Source: JBCBST01 sp039819115
GTDB lineage: Bacteria; Bacteroidota; Rhodothermia; Balneolales; Balneolaceae
DNA length: 19,245 bases
Assembly: GCA_039819115.1 (NCBI GenBank)
Contig: JBCBST010000056.1
Location: forward strand, 1-19,245
Reading direction: 5' to 3'
Positions 1 through 5,747 of this stretch are shown here, in pieces. The notes under the pieces were generated by a model that was not told the DNA's origin, searched no databases, and saw nothing but the letters and a program-made list of their open reading frames with translations. The position numbers were made by a program, and so were the translations under genes. Position 1 is the stretch's first letter. Each line of letters opens with the position of its first letter.

Positions 1-806
1 CCAAACAATCCGTCATATTGCCGAGTTACCCTTGCGGATTTGACCAGAATCTTTTTCGCAATATTTCCGTTACAAGGAGTTGACGGATTCTCTCCGGTTG
101 GCTCGGGAGGAGAAGGAGGATTCCATCCACCGCCACCTCCGCTTCCGCCGCCACATTCATCAGGCTGAACAATCACGAAAATGTCTTCTTCACAAGGAAC
201 GAGTAACAGAGACGGATTACTCATGGCATATTCATCATTCATTGTAATCAATTCATACTCCGAAGTGCCCTCAATAGGTCGGAACCCTTCATTTTCATCT
301 TCGTTATCCAGAGGGTGATAACTTAACGTTGGAGTTACATCGTCATCCCAGTTTTCGGAGTAGGGCCAGTAAAGCTTCAGGTTATGTTCAATGAGGTATT
401 CTTCCAGGTTCGGATCAATACTGCTACTGTTTGCTTTTGCTCTAATAGAAAGCTGCTCTCGGAATTGTTCTTTGAATGCCCCAAAACGCACATTGCTCTT
501 TGTTTTCCCCATCGTTTTGTACGGTGCATTGTCACGAAATAACTCCGAAAAATACACATCCTCATCGCGCCCATGTTTTAGGGAAAAATCGGCAGCGTAT
601 TTAAGCTCTTTAACTATATCGGGACGTTTTACAATATCCGTCAGTAACAAAGAGGTTTCTCTCATTTTAGTTACCAATTCAACCTGCTTTGCGGACAACT
701 CCACGTTCTCAACTGCTTCGTTCGTAGCTTCCGTTGAGGTTTCAGTACAGGCGAACAGTACACACATACACACCAAGAAGGTGGATAATATAATTCTGTA
801 TTTCAT
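1..806 (-). CDS. Partial lipoprotein of unknown function, cut by left window edge
   Basis: An open frame runs on the minus strand from an ATG at 806-804 to base 1 with no stop, so the C-terminus lies outside the window. The first residues are a lipoprotein signal peptide: short basic start MKYR, hydrophobic stretch, then lipobox LFAC with the Cys at residue 20, followed by a Ser/Thr/Glu-rich linker. The visible 268 residues include a charged helical part (about residues 30-150), a stretch rich in Asp/Glu/Asn, and a Gly-rich linker (GGGSGGGGG) followed by a Pro-rich segment near residues 230-250. The last visible residues, VTRQYDGLFG, begin another ordered part. I do not recognise the family. 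It is probably membrane-anchored and surface or periplasmic. It is divergent from the pilus-like operon and shares its repeat-bearing upstream region. Reality of the gene is well supported by length and signal peptide; function is unknown. Confidence 0.8.
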   Translation of the reverse strand, partial: MKYRIILSTFLVCMCVLFACTETSTEATNEAVENVELSAKQVELVTKMRETSLLLTDIVKRPDIVKELKYAADFSLKHGRDEDVYFSELFRDNAPYKTMGKTKSNVRFGAFKEQFREQLSIRAKANSSSIDPNLEEYLIEHNLKLYWPYSENWDDDVTPTLSYHPLDNEDENEGFRPIEGTSEYELITMNDEYAMSNPSLLLVPCEEDIFVIVQPDECGGGSGGGGGWNPPSPPEPTGENPSTPCNGNIAKKILVKSARVTRQYDGLF

Positions 807-1004
807 TGTTTTAACATCAGTTTAGCATTAATCTTTGACTGGATAAATAATATTCCGCCTCCCGCTCTACTTCCTGCTCACACATTCTCTCCTTTCCTAT
901 TGACGAACGTACACCTATATCCCATGAGGTCAGATTGAAGGCAAAACGTTATATAAACCCACGCTTAACATACTATGGCCGGGATAGAGTTGTATATAAC
1001 AAAA

Positions 1005-1084
1005 CCGCCATAATCAGGTTTATTTCCGCCATATTCATTTGTTCAAAACCGACATCATGGCCGGCTAACACCCGATTCCGCCAT
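1005..1084. repeat. Four-site repeat array, copy A (CCGCCAT-type motifs)
   Basis: Four related heptamers lie on the plus strand: CCGCCAT at 1005, CCGCCAT at 1026, CCGACAT at 1049 (inside CAAAACCGACA) and CCGCCAT at 1078 (inside CCGATTCCGCCAT). The start-to-start steps are 21, 23 and 29 bp. The same ordered set recurs 209 bp downstream. The surroundings are gene-free. The spacing suggests protein-binding sites or a degenerate structured repeat, but no function can be assigned. Confidence 0.65.
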
Positions 1085-1092
1085 AAACCCAG

Positions 1093-1106
1093 TTTATAGC
1101 TATAAA
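1093..1106. promoter_or_regulatory. 14-bp perfect palindrome between the two repeat arrays
   Basis: TTTATAGCTATAAA is a perfect palindrome in the divergent intergenic region, midway between repeat copies A and B. It could be a dimeric regulator's operator. It is AT-rich and could also be chance, and no promoter elements could be aligned to it with confidence. Confidence 0.3.
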
Positions 1107-1213
1107 GAGATGGGTTTTGTGCCGCTATTCCTTTTCTAATCCCTACATTTGTGTTGTTTTAGCGGGCATTTTTACTCCCCATTCCCTCCTTTTACCGTGT
1201 TACTATAACAATT

Positions 1214-1293
1214 CCGCCATCATACCTACATTTCCGCCATCATCACCTGCACCAAAACCGACAAGTGACACTTAAAAAATCCGATTCCGCCAT
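1214..1293. repeat. Four-site repeat array, copy B
   Basis: The second copy has CCGCCAT at 1214, CCGCCAT at 1234, CCGACAA at 1258 (inside CAAAACCGACA) and CCGCCAT at 1287 (inside CCGATTCCGCCAT). Steps are 20, 24 and 29 bp. The span from first to last motif is 73 bp, identical to copy A. Sequence between motifs is only weakly similar, apart from ATAACA just before the first motif in both copies. It ends 87 bp before the start of the pilus-like operon, so it may control that operon. Confidence 0.65.
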
Positions 1294-1379
1294 CCCTGTA
1301 CCCATGTTAGGAATACTTTTTGGTCACGGTATAAGCCCGTTTCAATCCGAGCAAACATCAAGAAGCTTTCTTCTATTTT

Positions 1380-2735
1380 ATGCGTACTATGCTGCGTATG
1401 TATACCCAGGAACAAGGTTCTGCACTCTCATCCGTACTCATTGTACTGGTTATCGTTACCCTTTTTATTGGTGGGATACTGGGAGGCGTTGTTCTTCAGT
1501 TACGGTTCATACAGCGGGATATTAATCACCAGCATCTGATGTATGAGGCCGAGGGTGAATTGTTCCGTTTTTTTCATCAACGGACCTTATCCGATGTGCC
1601 CCTGGATACGACTTTCGTAACAATCCCCTCTTCTAACCACCGTATTCAAACCCGGGTACGATACCATGGAGGATTTATTCAAACCACATCGCGCATTGAG
1701 AGTAATCGAAATCCGATTACAATCCACGCTCTGTTTGGGGATCGGCCGGATTCCGTGTTCAACCGCGCTGTTGTTGTGAGCGACTCGAACAGCACCCTGT
1801 CTCTGGCTGGCTCAACCCGGATTAGGGGCAACATCACCGGAGGCATTCAGGATCTTACCACCAACAGCTTTAAAGGGTTTCCTTTTTCAGGGGCGTTTGA
1901 TGGGGAATTCGAACGGGAGGCTCCTTCTTTTCCAAACCTTGCTTTTTCGTATATCCAGGAGCAGATTACCTCTTTTGAGGACGTGTTTTCCAGCTCATCT
2001 ACGGGCATTGCTTCCGCGAAATCCCTTGCTGAAGGCGCCCAACGCAATGCACAAAGGGTTATGATTGGAACCGACCAGGAGGTATCACGGCCGGTCAGCT
2101 TTGGAAACACCCGAACCGAAACCGTCTTTGTGCGGGGTAACCTGCTGGTTTCTTCGATGCTGGAGCTTCCTCCTTATTCCATGTTGGTTGTTGAAGACTC
2201 GCTAATCGTGGACGGTGCTGTTTCAGGTGAGCATGTGGTAATCTATGCCGGATCGTACCTTGGATTAACGGGTACTTCGAAGGTGAGCGGACAGTTGCTT
2301 TCAAATGGTCCCATCTCCATTTCGGGCGATACCTATTTAACCTATCCAAGCGCCATCCTGTCGAATAAGGAATTCAGCGGAACCGGCGAATCGTATAGTA
2401 TACGTCTGCAGGACAAGGCTATCCTGGATGGAACCCTGCTCTATCCATTCCGCACCGGGCAGATTAATCCCGCTGCTTTTCGTGTGGTGATCGACACCTC
2501 GGCAACGGTACGAGGAGCGCTATACACCAACGGGCAGACTCAACTTCAAGGCACGGTGTTGGGCAGTGTATTAACCCACCAGTTTTATTTCTATGAATCG
2601 CCTACCGATTATATCAACTGGATTAAGGATGCAAACATCGATGTAAATCAAAGGCCGGACCGGTTCATTGTACCGATGGGATTCAGAGTTAACCCCACGT
2701 ACACGATTGTTGACTGGAGGGAGGAATATGAATAA
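1380..2735 (+). CDS. Large pseudopilin-like protein (GspK/PilX-type N-terminus, repetitive beta-rich head)
   Basis: This 451-residue protein opens with a prepilin-like leader ending at Gly13 (EQG before SALSSVL) and a hydrophobic helix at about residues 17-40. The residue at +5 after the predicted cleavage is Ser, not Glu; loss of Glu5 is typical of GspK-type tip pseudopilins. The rest is a large head. Residues about 250-400 are rich in short hydrophobic/Gly/Ser repeats (for example LIVDGAVSGEHVVIYAGS), resembling the beta-solenoid of polymer-forming or bactofilin-like proteins. ATGs at 1380, 1389 and 1398 are in frame with no clear ribosome site; 1398 would give a 7-residue leader and 1380 a 13-residue one. 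It is the first gene of a pilus/secretion operon and overlaps the next gene by 8 bp. Likely role: minor or tip pseudopilin. Family assignment rests on the N-terminus and context only. Confidence 0.72.
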   Translation: MRTMLRMYTQEQGSALSSVLIVLVIVTLFIGGILGGVVLQLRFIQRDINHQHLMYEAEGELFRFFHQRTLSDVPLDTTFVTIPSSNHRIQTRVRYHGGFIQTTSRIESNRNPITIHALFGDRPDSVFNRAVVVSDSNSTLSLAGSTRIRGNITGGIQDLTTNSFKGFPFSGAFDGEFEREAPSFPNLAFSYIQEQITSFEDVFSSSSTGIASAKSLAEGAQRNAQRVMIGTDQEVSRPVSFGNTRTETVFVRGNLLVSSMLELPPYSMLVVEDSLIVDGAVSGEHVVIYAGSYLGLTGTSKVSGQLLSNGPISISGDTYLTYPSAILSNKEFSGTGESYSIRLQDKAILDGTLLYPFRTGQINPAAFRVVIDTSATVRGALYTNGQTQLQGTVLGSVLTHQFYFYESPTDYINWIKDANIDVNQRPDRFIVPMGFRVNPTYTIVDWREEYE

Positions 2736-3066
2736 CGAACGAGGATACAGCCTGCTGGAAACCCTGATCGCACTGGCCCTGCTATTGGGTGTTTTGCTTC
2801 CTGGAGCTGTTTTTTTGGGATTTGCAGCGAATAATGCATTAGCATCAGATAAGACAACAGCCCTTAACCTCGGAAGATCAGAAATGGAATACATTATCAG
2901 CAGCGAGATGGATTCCTCATTTGTGAGACAGCAGGATCAGTGGTGGATTCGCAGATCGATTACCAACGACTCTGCCCTGGTACACATCACCGTGAGTGTG
3001 TTTAAATTTGATACCCTGAACGCTCCGGTGCTGGAGTTTGAAACCTATCGATTATGGTATCCATGA
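2728..3066 (+). CDS. Minor pseudopilin, GspI/PilV-like
   Basis: This is a 112-residue type IV pilin-like protein. The N-terminus MNNERG|YSLLETLIALALL is a textbook class III prepilin signal: a short charged leader, cleavage after Gly6, Glu at mature position 5, then a hydrophobic helix of about 20 residues. The remaining 80 residues form a small head with a WWIRRSI segment. I chose ATG 2728 because it follows a strong ribosome site (GGAGG at 2717-2721) and gives a 6-residue leader. A longer in-frame start at 2668 would bury the signal and overlap the previous gene by 68 bp. It overlaps its upstream neighbour by 8 bp and the downstream one by an ATGA, indicating translational coupling. Size and position between a GspK-like and a GspJ-like gene favour GspI/PilV; sequence alone does not separate these. 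Confidence 0.8.
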   Translation: MNNERGYSLLETLIALALLLGVLLPGAVFLGFAANNALASDKTTALNLGRSEMEYIISSEMDSSFVRQQDQWWIRRSITNDSALVHITVSVFKFDTLNAPVLEFETYRLWYP

Positions 3067-3527
3067 AAAAAGGGGAAGAAGGATTTACACTGATTGAGAT
3101 TCTGGTTGCACTGAGCATATTTACCACCGTTTTGTCTTTTGTGGGACTTACATTCGTCTTCGTTTCCGGACAGGCCAGCCGGTGGAGACAAAAAACGGAA
3201 CGAACCAACCAAATCCATCTCACCAACGAATGGTTATACCGAAAGGTGAAGGAATCGAATTCGGTGCTGATTTCGGATACCACCTATACCTTTTTATCAC
3301 ATACCGATACTCTTGCTACTTTAAATGTGGCAGAAGGTTCGTTATTCTTAAACGGTTCCATTCCTCTGGCACCTGCTCTGGATTCTGTGTTTGTAACCCC
3401 ATGCGAACCGGATACAGATATCAGAGCCGTTTGCCTGATTGTAACCTATAATGAACAAGACCGACACTGGAAATACAGGATCATGAGTGCAAAACGAAAA
3501 CCCGAATACTGGTCTCCCCTCAATTAA
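3063..3527 (+). CDS. Minor pseudopilin, GspJ/PilW-like
   Basis: This 154-residue protein begins MKKGEEG|FTLIEILVALSIF, a canonical prepilin signal with Gly at -1, Phe at +1 and Glu at +5, followed by the hydrophobic N-terminal helix. The head carries two cysteines close together (CEPDTDIRAVC), probably a disulfide. The start at 3063 forms an ATGA overlap with the stop of the preceding gene and gives a 7-residue leader; an ATG at 3054 is in frame but adds only MVS. The stop TAA is 6 bp before the next start. By position it would be the GspJ/PilW-class pseudopilin of a small pseudopilus that assembles at the inner membrane and projects into the periplasm. Confidence 0.8.
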   Translation: MKKGEEGFTLIEILVALSIFTTVLSFVGLTFVFVSGQASRWRQKTERTNQIHLTNEWLYRKVKESNSVLISDTTYTFLSHTDTLATLNVAEGSLFLNGSIPLAPALDSVFVTPCEPDTDIRAVCLIVTYNEQDRHWKYRIMSAKRKPEYWSPLN

Positions 3528-3533
3528 TGCTCT

Positions 3534-4673
3534 ATGTCGCGCCTTCCTCCCAGCATAGCGAAAGCCAAATCCCGCGCTAAAAGCACAGCGAATAACACCT
3601 CTGTGTTCAGTAAGGAGATTTCCATTCCCTTTTTAAGCGGGATTCCGGAAAAAAGCATCATTGAGTTTACCCGGAATTTTGCAGTCATGACCCAGGCCAA
3701 ACTCCCGTTAATAAAGGCGATCGAAACGTCTGTCCAACAGGCTAGTCATGCCGGGTTTAAGGAAGTACTGATCTCTATTCAACGAGAGATTAAGAAAGGA
3801 AAAAGCTTGTCTCAGGCCTTGCAAAAACATCCATCCACCTTTGACCCGATTTATATCCAGCTTATGCTGGTCGGGGAGGTAACGGGTAATATGCCTGATA
3901 TTCTTATCCGACTGGCGAACTATAAAGAAAAGGCCCAAAAGATTAAGAAGCGGATACAGACCGCTTTGATGTACCCAGTCATTATCATTAGTGTAGCGGT
4001 GCTTGCTGTGGCTTTTCTGCTGGTTTTTGTGGTTCCCACTTTTGTGGATTTATACCGGGATTTTGATGCCGATCTGCCCCTCCCGACCCAGTTTCTGCTT
4101 ACCGCCAGTAACGTTATTACCGGTAACATTTTATATGTGCTCGCAGCACTGATTGTGCTTGTCTTTCTTGCACGAAGGGCCAGCTCTAACACTTCAGTTA
4201 AAAAACGCATCCAGCAACTCACCTTCCGGATACCTTATTTCGGTCCTCTGTATAAAAAGGGCCTGATCACCAGTTTTTCTAAAACCCTCGATACGTTATT
4301 GAAAAGTGGGGTCCCCCTTGCGGATGGGCTGCGCATACTCATGAAAACCACGACTAACCTCATCCTGAAAGAAGAGATTGAACAGATGAACCGACTGATC
4401 GGTAAAGGAAAAACACTGACTCAGTCGTTTTCAAACAGTCTGATCTTTACTCCTCTCGTGGTCCAAATGATTGAAGTTGGGGAAGAGACTTCCAACCTGG
4501 ATGAAATGTTGCATCAATTATCCAAACACTACGAATCCGAAATGGATCTGGCTATCGAAGGCATTACCTCTGTAATTGAACCTTTGCTGATCGTGTTTAT
4601 CGGCCTGATACTTGGCGTAATCATCGTTGCCCTGTACCTCCCGATTTTTGAAATGGTGAATGTGATTGGGTAA
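3534..4673 (+). CDS. Type II secretion/type IV pilus inner-membrane platform protein (GspF/PilC family)
   Basis: This 379-residue protein is a GspF/PilC platform protein, the inner-membrane core on which the assembly ATPase acts. It has the duplicated GspF domain: the first half starts near residue 43 (FTRNFAVMTQAKLPLIKAIE) and the second near residue 248 (FSKTLDTLLKSGVPLADGLR). Each half contains the family's gain/loss-of-contact pattern GEVTGNMPDILIRLA and GEETSNLDEMLHQL. Membrane helices lie at about residues 144-172, 197-212 and 348-372. The N-terminal cytoplasmic tail is short and basic. It is the last gene of the pseudopilin operon, 6 bp after the preceding stop, and is followed by a terminator. 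No assembly ATPase (GspE/PilB), secretin or major pilin is present, so they must lie elsewhere if the system is complete. Confidence 0.92.
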   Translation: MSRLPPSIAKAKSRAKSTANNTSVFSKEISIPFLSGIPEKSIIEFTRNFAVMTQAKLPLIKAIETSVQQASHAGFKEVLISIQREIKKGKSLSQALQKHPSTFDPIYIQLMLVGEVTGNMPDILIRLANYKEKAQKIKKRIQTALMYPVIIISVAVLAVAFLLVFVVPTFVDLYRDFDADLPLPTQFLLTASNVITGNILYVLAALIVLVFLARRASSNTSVKKRIQQLTFRIPYFGPLYKKGLITSFSKTLDTLLKSGVPLADGLRILMKTTTNLILKEEIEQMNRLIGKGKTLTQSFSNSLIFTPLVVQMIEVGEETSNLDEMLHQLSKHYESEMDLAIEGITSVIEPLLIVFIGLILGVIIVALYLPIFEMVNVIG

Positions 4674-4675
4674 AA

Positions 4676-4708
4676 AAAAGCCGCTCAATCATGGATTAAA
4701 CGGCTTTT
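4676..4708. terminator. Bidirectional terminator between the pilus-like operon and the tRNA
   Basis: AAAAGCCG (4676-4683) pairs with CGGCTTTT (4701-4708), and the loop holds a small AATC/GATT hairpin. On the minus strand the stem is followed by eight T (opposite A4672-A4679), so it is a strong terminator for the tRNA transcript. On the plus strand only four T follow, giving a weaker stop for the pseudopilin operon, which ends at 4673. Confidence 0.75.
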
Positions 4709-4713
4709 AAACG

Positions 4714-4787
4714 TGGGCCCAGAGGGACTTGAACCCCCGACCAATCGATTATGAGTCGACTGCTCTAACCAACTGAGCTATGGGCCC
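4714..4787 (-). tRNA. tRNA with anticodon CAT, probably tRNA-Ile2 (or elongator Met)
   Basis: The 74-nt cloverleaf folds fully: acceptor GGGCCCA/TGGGCCC, D-arm GCTC/GAGC, anticodon arm GTCGA/TCGAT with loop CTCATAA, T-arm GGGGG/CCCTC with loop TTCAAGT, and discriminator A. CCA is not encoded; the next bases read CG. Anticodon CAT is used by initiator Met, elongator Met and the minor Ile2, whose wobble C is changed to lysidine by TilS. The fully paired acceptor start excludes the initiator. The C4-G69 and C5-G68 pairs and the CGACTCATAATCG anticodon arm followed by TTGGTCG resemble E. coli tRNA-Ile2 more than its elongator Met. The tRNA call is secure; the Ile2 identity is an inference. Confidence 0.95.
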
Positions 4788-4965
4788 TTGTTTTTTGGAA
4801 AGACTTATAAGTTAGAAGTTTTCCAATCTCTTCTCAACCATTTAATGCTCCAAAATTTGGCTTTGTTCAGTCCCGAACCTGCTTTTTTACGGTGTCCTTT
4901 CGAATTAAAAGCAACCCATGAACGTTTATCATCCGGAACAATAACGTATTGATATACTTGTCTTG

Positions 4966-5727
4966 ATGAAGCGGATGTTACTTTTATGCGCCCTTGGCTT
5001 TGGGATACTACACCCGGCCTTATGCCAACAGGCTGAGCCAAACCGTGCACGGGTTATTTTTGAGGAAGTGGATGCCCGGCGTACAGCCATTGAATATGAG
5101 CGCAGCGATATGCAAATGGTGATCTATGACTCAAAAGGACGCACCAGAAACCGGACTTTGGAATCGTATGCTTTTGATAAGAACGATATTTCCAAAAGCC
5201 TGTTGGTATTCCAAAAACCGGCCAACGTACGCGGAACAGGGTTTCTGACCCTGGAAGAAGGCACTGATGAAACCCAAAAGCTCTATCTGCCCGCTTTAAA
5301 AAAAATACAAACCATAGCCGCATCCCAAAAAGGAGACCGGTTTATGGGCAGCGATTTTACCTATGAAGATCTTGGGGCTCAAAACCCGGACGACTACGAA
5401 CTGGAGCTACTTTCCGAGTCAGGTACGGAAGCTGTTATCAAAGCCATCAAGACCAATAACTCAGCTTATGCATACATGCATTTTTATGTTGATCTGAACC
5501 GGTATGCGCTCACTAAGGCGGAGTACTTTGACGAATCCGAACGAATGGTAAAGAAATTGGAAGCGGAAGATTTCCAAAATGTAGATGGCAACATATGGCG
5601 GGCTAACCGGATGACGATGTTCGATCTGAAAGAAGATCGGAAGACGGAGCTTTCCTGGAGCAATCGCACCATCAACCAGGCGATACCCGAATGGCGGTTT
5701 ACGGAACGGGGACTCAGGAGGAATTAA
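4966..5727 (+). CDS. Periplasmic LolA-like protein (outer membrane lipoprotein-sorting family, COG2834-type)
   Basis: This 253-residue protein starts with an apparent Sec signal peptide (MKRMLLLCALGFGILHPALC, cleavage probably near residue 21). The ATG at 4966 is preferred; an in-frame TTG just before it would only add one residue. The body resembles the LolA-like proteins annotated as outer membrane lipoprotein-sorting proteins: a YLPALKKIQTIAASQKGDRF segment followed by MGSDFTYEDL, then a beta-rich half with AYMHFYVDLNRYALTKAEYF. Family members bind hydrophobic ligands in a half-barrel in the periplasm; many sit beside RND/MMPL exporters, but no exporter is next to this gene. It stands alone, convergent with the GH92 gene 20 bp away, and shows no lipobox. 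Family recognition is from memory of motifs, not a search. Confidence 0.8.
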   Translation: MKRMLLLCALGFGILHPALCQQAEPNRARVIFEEVDARRTAIEYERSDMQMVIYDSKGRTRNRTLESYAFDKNDISKSLLVFQKPANVRGTGFLTLEEGTDETQKLYLPALKKIQTIAASQKGDRFMGSDFTYEDLGAQNPDDYELELLSESGTEAVIKAIKTNNSAYAYMHFYVDLNRYALTKAEYFDESERMVKKLEAEDFQNVDGNIWRANRMTMFDLKEDRKTELSWSNRTINQAIPEWRFTERGLRRN

Positions 5728-5747
5728 AAAAGTGAGAAGTGAGAGAT

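Noticed and set aside
391..825. 144-residue plus-strand open frame
   Set aside because: It is antisense to the partial lipoprotein gene, which has a proper signal peptide and lipobox; the plus-strand product has no recognisable features and sits in its shadow.
1005..1293. CRISPR array from repeated CCGCCAT motifs
   Set aside because: Repeats are only 7-13 bp, spacers vary from about 13 to 22 bp within quartets, and no cas genes are present.
1265..1525. 86-residue plus-strand frame starting before the pilus-like operon
   Set aside because: It overlaps the repeat array and the first 145 bp of the pseudopilin gene in another frame, with no family features.
4805..5050. 81-residue minus-strand frame called as a complete gene
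   Set aside because: Its only ATG is antisense within the LolA-like signal peptide. Only the C-terminal part outside that gene looks protein-like, so it is kept as a low-interest finding and not as a gene.
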